Below, in pieces: positions 16,823 to 25,137 of a DNA stretch of 57,716 nucleotides. The notes beneath the pieces were generated by a model. The model was not told where the DNA came from, did not search any database, and worked only from the letters and a program-made list of their open reading frames with translations. The translations under genes were made by a program, and so were the position numbers. Source of the stretch: Flavobacterium psychrophilum (GTDB taxonomy: Bacteria; Bacteroidota; Bacteroidia; Flavobacteriales; Flavobacteriaceae); assembly GCA_022730285.1 (NCBI GenBank), contig DZCQ01000004.1, positions 1 through 57,716 of the forward strand, written 5' to 3'. Position 1 is the first letter of the stretch. Each line of letters begins with the position of its first letter.

Positions 16823-16895
16823 AATTTTATGTCGAAAAAATCAAGCTTTTTTTGATTTATTTTTCGTTAAATTTTTATTTTTTGTGAATATAATT

Positions 16896-17465
16896 TTATT
16901 TTCGAGGAACCCAAGGAACCTCTTTTGCATTTAAGTCTTTTGACAATTTTCGTGCCAATACAAAAAGATAGTCAGAAAGTCTGTTTAAATAGGCAATTGC
17001 TAGGTTATCTACGGTCTCAAAATGGTCTAAATGCACTGCTAAACGTTCGGCTCTTCTGCAAACACATCTTGCAATATGACAATATGACACAATTGCGTTT
17101 CCTCCTGGCAAAACAAAATGTGTCATTGGCGAAAGAGTAAGTTCCATATTATCGATTTCTGTTTCAAGAAAAAGAATATCCGAATCAAGTATTCCTAATT
17201 TTTTAAGTCTTAATTCTCCATTTTTTAGTACTTCTTTGTCCTGTGGTGTTGCAAGAATTGCTCCGATTGTAAATAGCCTGTCTTGAATTTCTATTAAAAC
17301 ATTTTGGTATTCTGGATTAATATCTTGGTCTCTTATAAGTCCGATGTAGGAATTTAACTCGTCTATTGTGCCATAACTATCTATTCGTATATGGTCTTTA
17401 GGCACTCTTGTTCCTCCAAAAAGTGCTGTTGTTCCTTTATCGCCAGTTTTGGTATATATTTTCAT
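16896..17465 (-). CDS. Cob(I)alamin adenosyltransferase, PduO type
   Basis: This 189-aa ATP:corrinoid adenosyltransferase makes adenosylcobalamin, the cofactor of mutases and some reductases. The ATP-binding N-terminus KIYTKTGDKGTTALFGGTRVPKD, DELNSYIGLIRD, and the conserved RCVCRRAERLAV and LNRLSDYLFVLAR blocks are all intact. The frame extends to 17519, but the ATG at 17463-17465 gives the standard MKIYTKTGDKG start. There are no cobalamin synthesis genes nearby, suggesting salvage. The upstream gap is 205 nt and contains a likely promoter (17630-17637) and a leader of about 160 nt with repeats. I see no cobalamin riboswitch box in it. Confidence 0.93.
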   Translation of the reverse strand: MKIYTKTGDKGTTALFGGTRVPKDHIRIDSYGTIDELNSYIGLIRDQDINPEYQNVLIEIQDRLFTIGAILATPQDKEVLKNGELRLKKLGILDSDILFLETEIDNMELTLSPMTHFVLPGGNAIVSYCHIARCVCRRAERLAVHLDHFETVDNLAIAYLNRLSDYLFVLARKLSKDLNAKEVPWVPRK

Positions 17466-17510
17466 TGTATTTATTTTTAAATGACTATCCGTTACTAATA
17501 CCAACTGTTT

Positions 17511-17575
17511 TTTAAACACGAATTACACAAATTAACACGGATTTTTTAATGTCATCGGTAGAATTTGTGTTTAAA
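17511..17575. repeat. Tandem and inverted repeat element in the leader of the adenosyltransferase gene
   Basis: Three near-copies of AACACRRATT follow one another (AACACGAATT 17515-17524, ACACAAATT 17525-17533, AACACGGATT 17534-17543). The larger arm TTTAAACACGAATT (17511-17524) pairs with AATTTGTGTTTAAA (17562-17575) with one mismatch. A second small hairpin GTCCG/CGGAC lies at 17598-17612. The word resembles a dispersed intergenic repeat I associate with flavobacterial genomes, which I cannot verify here. Confidence 0.5.
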
Positions 17576-17629
17576 TATTTCGTTCTATTAAAATTTAGTC
17601 CGTTAAGCGGACAGTCATATATTTTTATG

Positions 17630-17637
17630 CAAAATTA
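17630..17637 (-). promoter_or_regulatory. Candidate -7 box of the cobalamin adenosyltransferase gene
   Basis: The minus strand reads TAATTTTG, matching TAnnTTTG. It would give a transcript with a leader of about 160 nt containing the 17511-17612 repeats. Confidence 0.4.
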
Positions 17638-17670
17638 TAGAGATAATTTGGTAATTAAAAAAGAAAGCTA

Positions 17671-18360
17671 TCACTTTTTTTGTGTGTCACTTTCTATTAA
17701 GCCATCTTTTAGACGAATTATTCTGTGGGCATATTCCGCTATTTCTTCTTCGTGAGTTACTAGAATTACGGTATTTCCTTGTGCATGAATATCTCCAAAA
17801 AGTTTCATTATTTCTACCGAAGTTTTGCTATCTAAATTTCCTGTTGGTTCATCTGCCAAGATAATAGAAGGCTTGTTTACCAATGCTCTTGCAATTGCAA
17901 CTCGCTGACGCTGCCCACCAGATAGTTGATTTGGCTGATGATCCATTCTGTCGGCTAAATTTACTTGGGTTAGTACTTCTTTTGCTCTTGCCATTCGCTC
18001 TTGCTTGGAATATCCCGCATATATCATAGGCAAGGCAACATTATCTAATGCTGTGGTTCTTGGTAATAGATTAAATGTTTGGAATACAAATCCTATTTCT
18101 TTGTTTCGAATTTCTGCCAAATCATCGTCATGCATTTTAGAAACATCTTTCCCATTTAGAATATAACTTCCAGAAGTTGGGGTATCCAGACAGCCTAACA
18201 AGTTCATAAGTGTTGATTTTCCTGAGCCAGAAGGCCCCATTAATGCGACATATTCGCCTTTATTTATTTCTAAATTAATACCTTTAAGTACATAAACGGT
18301 TTCTCCTCCTAGTGCAAAATTTCGTTTAATATTATGGATTTGAATTAATGGATTTGCCAT
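17671..18360 (-). CDS. ABC transporter ATP-binding protein, LolD/MacB type
   Basis: A 229-aa ATPase with Walker [10 protein letters not shown] (42-50), Q-loop [18 protein letters not shown], signature [15 protein letters not shown], Walker [12 protein letters not shown] and a switch His in VTHEEEIA. These features place it in the LolD/MacB/FtsE branch, which powers lipoprotein release or mechanotransmission-type exporters. No FtsX/MacB-like permease gene lies next to it: the upstream gene is a polysaccharide flippase 78 nt away, and the downstream one is the cobalamin enzyme. Its permease is therefore probably elsewhere in the genome. Substrate unknown. Confidence 0.9.
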   Translation of the reverse strand: MANPLIQIHNIKRNFALGGETVYVLKGINLEINKGEYVALMGPSGSGKSTLMNLLGCLDTPTSGSYILNGKDVSKMHDDDLAEIRNKEIGFVFQTFNLLPRTTALDNVALPMIYAGYSKQERMARAKEVLTQVNLADRMDHQPNQLSGGQRQRVAIARALVNKPSIILADEPTGNLDSKTSVEIMKLFGDIHAQGNTVILVTHEEEIAEYAHRIIRLKDGLIESDTQKK

Positions 18361-18438
18361 ATTTAATTGATTATTGTGCTAGTTAGTAGCTAAAAACCGG
18401 TTAAAGTTACAAAATAGCAAAAAATTTATGTTTTATTT

Positions 18439-19719
18439 TTAAAATAAACTTTTCCTAAAATAAATGCTTAACGTAATAAAATACAAAAAATAAGTAACTG
18501 CATGTGCAAAAACAACTCCTTCCAAATGATACAATTGTATAAAATAGATGCTTGAAAAATACATAATAAACAGCGACAGAATTTCGGTTAGTATAAAAGC
18601 CTTGGACATTTTTTTTGCAAAAAATAGTAATCCCAAAATCCAAGATAATGCTTTAAAAAAATCTCCAATTAATTGCCAAAAAAACAGATTTGAAACCGGT
18701 TCAAAAGCAACGGTAAAAAGTGTTTTGACAATTAGAAAACGCAAAAAATAAATAAGAAACAATCCTATCGCAAACAGCGGTAAAATGTTTTTATAATAGC
18801 TCCAAACAACTTTTTTTACTTGTATATTAGTGGTTGCTAAAACTAATTTTGGATAATAATAAATGCTTAATAAAGTATTGATAAAAAGCATATAATAAGT
18901 TGATAATCTAGACATTGCTTCCCAAAATCCAGCCTGTGTAATGCCAATATTGTGGATAATAAAATTCCGAATTGCCAACACTACAATTGGCCCTACAATT
19001 CCCGAAACCAAAACCATTAGAGTATAGTGCGACAAATCTTTAACAATTTGAATGTCAAAACTTGCAAAACGTATTTTTGTGAACAAAGAAATTTCTTTCT
19101 TTACAAAAGCCAAACTGATTAAAAAAAGTAACGAAGGTGTAATTATAATTGTCAATAAAGCTCCGAAAACCGAGAATTTATATACTAAAAAAACGGTTAC
19201 TAACAAGCCTAATATACTTCCAAGAATATTTATATAAATCACTTGTTTATATTTTCCCAAACCATTAATAATGGCTATAAAATAAATAGAACCAATATAA
19301 AACGGCAATACAAATACCATTATTTCAAAAATGTTGGAATATGCAAGGCTATTTCCAAAAACAATTTTGTTCCAATAAAAGGCAAAACCGTACAATCCTA
19401 ATCCTATTATAAAACAAACAAACAATCCTGTAAAAAAAATGGTTGAAATAATTCTGCTAAAGGCAGTGGTGTCTTTTTTATTCTCGGCAATATATTTTAC
19501 AATCCCGTTTTGAAATCCTAATGTTCCAAAACTTTCTATAGAGATCATAAAATTTCGTAAATTACCAACCAATCCCATTCCTGCAGGTCCAACAAAAATT
19601 GCCAAAACTTTAGAGGTCAAAATACCAATTCCGAGTTTTAGAATAATATTTAAACTATTTAAACTAGTGATTTTAAATAATTGTGAGGTGATGGTTTTTT
19701 TGTAATATTTTTTCCACAT
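18439..19719 (-). CDS. O-antigen flippase, Wzx/WzxE type
   Basis: A 426-aa inner-membrane protein with about 12 predicted transmembrane helices. The start TSQLFKITSLNSLNIILKLG followed by AIFVGPAGMGLVGNLRNF and FGTLGFQNGIVKYIAE is the signature of the WzxE-like O-antigen translocase group in the MATE/MOP superfamily. Such proteins flip lipid-linked oligosaccharide across the inner membrane. It is the second gene of a pair: the FemAB-like gene stops 2 nt before this ATG, so the two are co-transcribed. No glycosyltransferases are present in the window, so this is not a full O-antigen locus. The substrate may be an enterobacterial-common-antigen-like glycan or another glycolipid. Confidence 0.85.
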   Translation of the reverse strand: MWKKYYKKTITSQLFKITSLNSLNIILKLGIGILTSKVLAIFVGPAGMGLVGNLRNFMISIESFGTLGFQNGIVKYIAENKKDTTAFSRIISTIFFTGLFVCFIIGLGLYGFAFYWNKIVFGNSLAYSNIFEIMVFVLPFYIGSIYFIAIINGLGKYKQVIYINILGSILGLLVTVFLVYKFSVFGALLTIIITPSLLFLISLAFVKKEISLFTKIRFASFDIQIVKDLSHYTLMVLVSGIVGPIVVLAIRNFIIHNIGITQAGFWEAMSRLSTYYMLFINTLLSIYYYPKLVLATTNIQVKKVVWSYYKNILPLFAIGLFLIYFLRFLIVKTLFTVAFEPVSNLFFWQLIGDFFKALSWILGLLFFAKKMSKAFILTEILSLFIMYFSSIYFIQLYHLEGVVFAHAVTYFLYFITLSIYFRKSLF

Positions 19720-19721
19720 TG

Positions 19722-20687
19722 TTAATCCATTGAAAAATTATCCAAATCCAACCGATACATTTCTTGCAGATAAACAGTAGTACCGAAACCTTGCTTCCAA
19801 AAATGCAATCCATGATTAATATTCCTAGCAGAATCACTACAGCTAGAAGTTCCAAAACTAAAAAAAGACTTAGCACTAAACACATTTTTAATTAAATAAT
19901 GGAACAAAAAATCTAAAGTCCCAAGTGTGTTTTTGCTTTCATTTCCAGATATATATTGTGTGTGAGCCACCATTTCTGTTTCAAAAATAGTTGTACCTCC
20001 TACAATCTTATTATTGTAATACACATTGAATTGCCTGATTTTTTTAGGGAATTTTTTATGCAGATATTCCATTTCTTGCCAAGAATGTGTAGGTTTTGTC
20101 TTGTGTTTCAATTGTAAATTAGGAACTAAAATTTGCTCCCAAAAAAGTTCAAAATTCGGTTCCTCCACTACAATCAGATTATTTTTAGTCCCTTTTAAAA
20201 CACCCTCTTGCTTTCCTTTTGTAAAAACAACATGGGTTTTTAAATTTACGGCAAGCAAAACTTCTTTACTAACAAGAATTGCTTTTGATAAAAACAAAAT
20301 ATAATCTATTTCGTTTGAAGGAAATTTGCAATAAATAGAAGGAATATTTTTTATATAAAAAGAAGATATTCCAATTTGCTTTAAGTGTATGAAAAGAGTG
20401 TTTGTGGCATTAAAAATACTTTCAAAACTGCTATTTTTAGAATAAAGTAACCCCCCATACGTTAATCCTTGATGGGAATAAAGCTCTGATTTTGTTCTAT
20501 TAGCGGGTAAAATTGCTATTAATTTTGTTTCTTCAAAAATTAAAAAAGAACAATCTAAAAATCTATCCTGATGATATTCCATAAAATCACGATGTAACAA
20601 GAAAGTTCCATTTTTTGAATTACTCAAAAAGGAATTCCAAACAGAATAATCCACAGTGGTATATTGTTTTACACTATAATTTTTCAC
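19722..20687 (-). CDS. FemAB-like GNAT-fold acyltransferase
   Basis: This 321-aa cytoplasmic protein is recognised as FemAB/GNAT-like by the N-terminal NGTFLLHRDFMEYHQDRF, LIAILPANRT, SHQGLTYGG, and the C-terminal KIVGGTTIFETEMVAHTQYI and GTLDFLFHYLIK. Proteins of this shape transfer amino acids or acyl groups to sugars or peptidoglycan precursors. Next to an O-antigen flippase, modification of a surface glycan precursor is the simplest guess. No ATG fits; the only plausible start is GTG (20685-20687), four codons after an in-frame TAA. The stop is 2 nt from the flippase start. Substrate unknown. Confidence 0.8.
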   Translation of the reverse strand: MKNYSVKQYTTVDYSVWNSFLSNSKNGTFLLHRDFMEYHQDRFLDCSFLIFEETKLIAILPANRTKSELYSHQGLTYGGLLYSKNSSFESIFNATNTLFIHLKQIGISSFYIKNIPSIYCKFPSNEIDYILFLSKAILVSKEVLLAVNLKTHVVFTKGKQEGVLKGTKNNLIVVEEPNFELFWEQILVPNLQLKHKTKPTHSWQEMEYLHKKFPKKIRQFNVYYNNKIVGGTTIFETEMVAHTQYISGNESKNTLGTLDFLFHYLIKNVFSAKSFFSFGTSSCSDSARNINHGLHFWKQGFGTTVYLQEMYRLDLDNFSMD

Positions 20688-20742
20688 CCATCTATTTTAA
20701 AGTCGGAAAAGTACACATTTTTTAGCCAATTAAAAAATGAAA

Positions 20743-20776
20743 TTGTAGCACTTAATTAACAATAATTGTATCTTTG
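20743..20776 (+). promoter_or_regulatory. Promoter of the SpoU/TrmH methyltransferase gene
   Basis: TTG at 20743-20745 and TATCTTTG at 20769-20776 (spacing 23 nt) fit the Bacteroidota pattern. The -7 box overlaps an upstream in-frame TTG (20774), which argues against that codon as the start. Confidence 0.6.
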
Positions 20777-20794
20777 TATAAGTTACATTTTTTT

Positions 20795-21586
20795 ATGGTA
20801 AAACAAATTACATCAACACAAAATCCGTATATAAAATCTTTAATTTTACTACAGGAAAAATCGAAATATCGCAAGGAAACAAAAACTTTTTTAATAGAAG
20901 GGAAACGAGAAATTGAACTTGCCATTAAAGGGAATTATAGCATTGAAACTATCTTGTTTGTACCCGAATTCGTTTCACTTTCGCAAATAAAAGATAGCGT
21001 TCCAAACCATGTAAATAGCATCGAAATATCTAAAGAAGTATATCAAAAAATTGCTTACAGAGACACCACCGAAGGAATTGTAGCAGTAGCAAAAACTAAA
21101 ACACACGAATTAGAAAATCTAGAATTACCTAGCAATCCATTAATAATTGTTTTAGAAGCCTTAGAAAAACCAGGTAATATCGGTGCAATATTACGCACTT
21201 GCGATGCTGCAAAAATAGATGCTGTTATTATTGCAAATCCAAAAACAGATTTATACAATCCAAACATTGTTCGTTCTAGTGTTGGGTGTCTTTTTACCAA
21301 CCAAATTATTACTGGTAGCACCCAAGATATTTTAAAATATCTGCAACAAAAAAACATTCAGCTTTTTGCAGCAACCTTACAAAATGCAACTAGTTATCAC
21401 ACTCAAAATTACACAAAACCAAGTGCTATAATTGTTGGTACCGAAGCAACAGGTCTTAGCAAAGAATGGAGAACAAATGAAATACAACCCATAATAATAC
21501 CCATGCAAGGCGAAATAGATAGCATGAATGTTTCGGTAGCAACTGCCATTCTTGTTTTTGAAGCAAAAAGGCAACGTGGTTTTTAA
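20795..21586 (+). CDS. RNA 2'-O-ribose methyltransferase, SpoU/TrmH family
   Basis: This 263-aa SAM-dependent methyltransferase of the SPOUT class acts on rRNA or tRNA ribose 2'-OH. An N-terminal substrate-binding domain of L30e type covers about 1-95. The SPOUT motifs are motif 1 LEALEKPGNIGAILRTCDAA, motif 2 IIVGTEATGLSKEW and motif 3 IPMQGEIDSMNVSVATAIL. All catalytic residues (Asn-Arg, Glu, Ser-Asn) are visible. The exact target nucleotide cannot be assigned. The start ATG (20795) is chosen over the TTG at 20774 because the latter lies inside the -7 box. It is divergent from the FemAB-like gene. Confidence 0.92.
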   Translation: MVKQITSTQNPYIKSLILLQEKSKYRKETKTFLIEGKREIELAIKGNYSIETILFVPEFVSLSQIKDSVPNHVNSIEISKEVYQKIAYRDTTEGIVAVAKTKTHELENLELPSNPLIIVLEALEKPGNIGAILRTCDAAKIDAVIIANPKTDLYNPNIVRSSVGCLFTNQIITGSTQDILKYLQQKNIQLFAATLQNATSYHTQNYTKPSAIIVGTEATGLSKEWRTNEIQPIIIPMQGEIDSMNVSVATAILVFEAKRQRGF

Positions 21587-21710
21587 GTAAAAAACCCCAA
21601 ATTTAATTGTACTTATTTTCTATAAAATACTTTTCTGAAAAATCTATTTCAATATTTTCTTGTATAATTTTTATCTTTTTTGTAATTTTAGAAATTGAAG
21701 ATAGTATGTT

Positions 21711-23930
21711 ATGACAGAAATTGATATAGAAAAAGAAAATAAAGCAATTGCACAAGAATACAAAGAATTATTACGTATTAGCTATCAATCACTTACGCTC
21801 GATGATAAAAAGATAATTCGAAAAGCATTTGATGTAGCTGTAGAAGCACACAAAGACCAACGCAGAAAATCTGGCGAAGCATATATATTCCACCCTATTG
21901 CTGTTGCAAAAATTGTTGCTAGCGAAATTGGACTCGGAGCAACCTCTATTGCCGCCGCATTAATGCATGATGTAGTGGAAGATACCGATATTACCGTTCA
22001 AGATATAGAGAAAATGTTTAACCCAAAAGTAGCACAACTAGTTGCTGGTTTAACTAAAATATCGCAGGTTAGAAAAGAAATGAATATTTCGATGCAAGCT
22101 GAGAATTTCAGAAAAATGCTCCTTACACTTAATGATGATGTTCGAGTAATAATCATCAAACTTGCCGATAGATTGCATAATATGCAAACTATGGACAGTA
22201 TGGCGGAATATAAACAGGTTAAAATAGCCTCCGAAACACTATATATTTATGCTCCTTTAGCACATAGATTAGGACTGTATAACATTAAAACAAAACTAGA
22301 GGATTTAGGCTTAAAATATACAGAACCAATAATATACAACGAAATTGTTAGTAAAATAAAAGAAACAAAAGAAGAACAAGATGCGTATATAAAAAGCATT
22401 TCCTATGTATTACAAGAATCGTTAGACAAAGAAGGTGTTGATTATATTATAAAAGGTCGTCCTAAATCTATTTACTCTATTCGTAGAAAAATGGCAGCTC
22501 AAAATGTTACTTTTGAGCAAGTATATGACAAATTTGCCCTACGAATTATATACAAATCGGGTCCACATGATGAAAAATTCTTAGCATGGAAAATATATTC
22601 TATTGTAACCGATCATTATCGTCCCAGCCCGAGTAGATTAAGAGATTGGATTTCGTCTCCAAAATCTACAGGTTACGAAGCATTACACATAACCGTTATG
22701 GGACCTTTAGGCAGATGGGTAGAAATACAAGTTCGTAGTGAACGCATGGACGAAATTGCAGAAAAAGGATATGCAGCACACTACAAATACAAACAAGGAG
22801 TTACAGAAGAAACCGGTTTAGACACATGGCTTAATTTACTTAAAGAAGCACTAGAAAACTCCGAAAGCAATGCCGTTGATTTTGTAGAGGATTTTAAAAT
22901 GAATTTATATGCTAAAGAAATATATGTGTTTACTCCAAAAGGAGAAATAAAATCTTTGCCTAAAGGAGCAACTTCTTTAGACTTTGCATTTAGTGTTCAC
23001 TCAGAAATTGGAATTAGAACAAGAGGAACTAGGGTAAATGGAAAATTGGTGCCTTTAAACACCGAGTTAAAAAGTGGTGATCAAATAGAAGTAATAACTT
23101 CACAAAACCAAAAACCTACTATTAACTGGCTAGAATATGTAACCACGTCTAGGGCTAAAAATAAAATTCGTAATGTTTTAAACGAAAACACCAAAAAAAT
23201 TGCCGATGATGGTAGAGAAACACTTAGTAGAAAGTTAAAACATCTTAAAATAACACTATCCGAAGCAGTAATAAATGATTTAGTTGTTTATTTTAAATTA
23301 AAAACTAGTCTAGACCTCTTTTATAGAGTTGGAATTGAAGCTATTGACAACCAGCAATTAAAAGAATTTGCAACTCAAAGAAGCAATGCATTCGTAAGTT
23401 TCTTTAAAAACAAAATTAAAAGAAGTCCTAATGTAAATCCCGATTTAATCCATAAAAATATTATTAGTGCTAACTATGATATGCTGGTATTTGGTCCAGA
23501 ACAAGACAAGTTAGACTATAAACTATCCAATTGTTGCAACCCGATTCCTGGCGACAACGTATTTGGCTTTGTAACCATTAATGAAGGGATTAAAGTCCAC
23601 AAAAAAGATTGTCCAAACGCAATTAGTATGCAGTCTAACTATGCATATAGAATTATGAGTGCTAAATGGATTGACTCCTCACAGCAGGAATTTAAAGCTA
23701 TTTTAAAAATTACAGGTATGGATAGTGTAGGTATTACCAATTCAATTACCAAAGTTATTTCTGCTGATATGAATGTAAATATTCAGAGCATCACTTTAAG
23801 TGGCGAGGCTGGTATTTTTAACGGACAGCTTACCGTAACCATTCAAAACAATAGTATTCTAAAGAAACTAATAGATAATATTAAAAAAATTGATGGTGTA
23901 GATAAAGTTACAAGAATTTACAATGCTTAA
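21711..23930 (+). CDS. Bifunctional (p)ppGpp synthetase/hydrolase RelA/SpoT
   Basis: This 739-aa Rel-type enzyme makes and degrades the stringent-response alarmone. The HD hydrolase domain has YIFHPIAVAKIV (His61), LMHDVVEDT (His86-Asp87) and KLADRLHNMQT. The synthetase domain carries GRPKSIYSIRRKM, FALRII and GYEALHITVMGPLGRWVEIQ. A TGS domain (FTPKGEIKSLPKGATSLDFA), a zinc-finger/helical region with CCNPIPGDNVFGF, and a C-terminal ACT domain (about 665-735) follow. All catalytic blocks of both halves look intact, so it is probably bifunctional. Its TAA stop shares four bases with the stop of the converging PHM-like gene (23927-23930). Confidence 0.95.
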   Translation: MTEIDIEKENKAIAQEYKELLRISYQSLTLDDKKIIRKAFDVAVEAHKDQRRKSGEAYIFHPIAVAKIVASEIGLGATSIAAALMHDVVEDTDITVQDIEKMFNPKVAQLVAGLTKISQVRKEMNISMQAENFRKMLLTLNDDVRVIIIKLADRLHNMQTMDSMAEYKQVKIASETLYIYAPLAHRLGLYNIKTKLEDLGLKYTEPIIYNEIVSKIKETKEEQDAYIKSISYVLQESLDKEGVDYIIKGRPKSIYSIRRKMAAQNVTFEQVYDKFALRIIYKSGPHDEKFLAWKIYSIVTDHYRPSPSRLRDWISSPKSTGYEALHITVMGPLGRWVEIQVRSERMDEIAEKGYAAHYKYKQGVTEETGLDTWLNLLKEALENSESNAVDFVEDFKMNLYAKEIYVFTPKGEIKSLPKGATSLDFAFSVHSEIGIRTRGTRVNGKLVPLNTELKSGDQIEVITSQNQKPTINWLEYVTTSRAKNKIRNVLNENTKKIADDGRETLSRKLKHLKITLSEAVINDLVVYFKLKTSLDLFYRVGIEAIDNQQLKEFATQRSNAFVSFFKNKIKRSPNVNPDLIHKNIISANYDMLVFGPEQDKLDYKLSNCCNPIPGDNVFGFVTINEGIKVHKKDCPNAISMQSNYAYRIMSAKWIDSSQQEFKAILKITGMDSVGITNSITKVISADMNVNIQSITLSGEAGIFNGQLTVTIQNNSILKKLIDNIKKIDGVDKVTRIYNA

Positions 23931-25051
23931 AGACTAGATTCCAACTCTTTATCATAAAAAAACAAAAACATACTCCCCATCATGTCTTGTGGTGTTTTAG
24001 ATGTGTTATTTACTTCTAAAACAATTTCATATTCATGGTTCGGGTAAAACCAAATTCCTGTTTCGGAACTAAATGTGCCAATTTTTGAAAGTCCTATTTT
24101 ATTCTTAAAATTAGAAATTTTACAAGTAAATAGAGTTTTGTTTGCTGTTTTGTCAAAAATTGCAATTGTTGTTGCAAATGGGTGAACGTGTGGTGCAGAA
24201 AAATGCAATCGCAAACTATCTTTTAGCTGAAGCTGAGAAGTAATTGAACTTTTATACACCTTATGCCCTTTTGGAATTACCCAATGCCCAGATAATGGTT
24301 TCCCATTGATATCAAGATAACTATGGTTTTTCGTTTCTACAGGAATACATTCGTTACTAGCAGGATCTAACGGACTTTTGTATGGATTATTTTCATTATA
24401 GGGCAATTGCAAAAAAATGGTTGTACTTGTTAATGGCTTTAGTTGTTTGTTTTCTTTTTCATACTTCACTAGTATCTCGTGTTTTATTTTTTTAAATTCA
24501 TTTGGCAAATTAAGATTCAAAGATTGTGTGGTTACGTTTAAAAAATCGCTTGCCATGATAGGAACACCATATCCTTTTGGAAAATCAAACTGTTCTAATC
24601 CGTTAGACAACGATGTTAATCTTGGATATTGCTTCCCAATTCTGTCTTGAAGGTTAAAATGAGAGTAATATTGCTCCTCATTAATATCCACATTCATGTG
24701 GCAAATATAGTCGTTAGATATTTGTAAATTTGTTTTTGCATCTATTGCTTTGACCTGAAATCCTGTTATCCAAAGCAATTTTTTAGATTGATTTAACTGT
24801 ATATATCTCGAGGATTTAGGTCCTTCCATAGACTTGTACAACCCATCTATTAAAAAAGTAGGGGAACGCATTCTGTATTCGCTAGAAACATTTTGCACTT
24901 TCCAATTACTATCTAACAATCCAATTTTATGAAATACTATTGTTTTAAGTATTGCTTTATGCCGTGTTGATAACAAATAATAAGTACTTATACCTAAAAT
25001 ATTAGATAGGAAAAAAGTAAATAAAAAATATTTGTATATCTTTGATTGCAC
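23927..25051 (-). CDS. Membrane-anchored PHM-like (copper type II monooxygenase) homologue
   Basis: This 374-aa protein has one N-terminal membrane helix or uncleaved signal (about 7-27) and two beta-sandwich-like halves. I compare it from memory with peptidylglycine alpha-hydroxylating monooxygenase (PHM). The C-terminal half matches in order: VIPKGHKVY (258-266, as VIPPGEKV), PHVHPF with His288-x-His290 (CuB His pair), and QDMMGSMFLFFYD with Met358 (CuB Met). The N-terminal half shows YICHMNVDI (115-123) where PHM has HHM, and DFPKGYGVPI (156-165) as LPKGVGF. The first CuA His is Cys117 here, and the third CuA His appears replaced by Asn near 181. It may be a divergent or inactive relative. 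The start is GTG at 25049-25051 because no ATG fits. Confidence 0.55.
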   Translation of the reverse strand: MQSKIYKYFLFTFFLSNILGISTYYLLSTRHKAILKTIVFHKIGLLDSNWKVQNVSSEYRMRSPTFLIDGLYKSMEGPKSSRYIQLNQSKKLLWITGFQVKAIDAKTNLQISNDYICHMNVDINEEQYYSHFNLQDRIGKQYPRLTSLSNGLEQFDFPKGYGVPIMASDFLNVTTQSLNLNLPNEFKKIKHEILVKYEKENKQLKPLTSTTIFLQLPYNENNPYKSPLDPASNECIPVETKNHSYLDINGKPLSGHWVIPKGHKVYKSSITSQLQLKDSLRLHFSAPHVHPFATTIAIFDKTANKTLFTCKISNFKNKIGLSKIGTFSSETGIWFYPNHEYEIVLEVNNTSKTPQDMMGSMFLFFYDKELESSL

Positions 25052-25107
25052 GTTTATAATTTATGTGACAAGAATATATTTCTAAGTAACAAACCATTTC
25101 TTGCTTA

Positions 25108-25137
25108 CAAATATAACAAAAGTAACTATGCAAACAA
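25108..25137 (-). promoter_or_regulatory. Promoter of the PHM-like gene
   Basis: The minus strand has TATATTTG (25108-25115) with a TTG (25135-25137) at a 19-nt spacing. The -33 end lies inside the first codons of the divergent acyltransferase gene. Confidence 0.5.

Noticed and set aside
17466..17629. Cobalamin riboswitch before the adenosyltransferase gene
   Set aside because: No GCCACTG-type box or expected B12 core could be found on the minus strand; an Infernal search would decide.
20774..20794. TTG start for the SpoU/TrmH gene
   Set aside because: The TTG is part of the -7 box; the ATG at 20795 fits the family.
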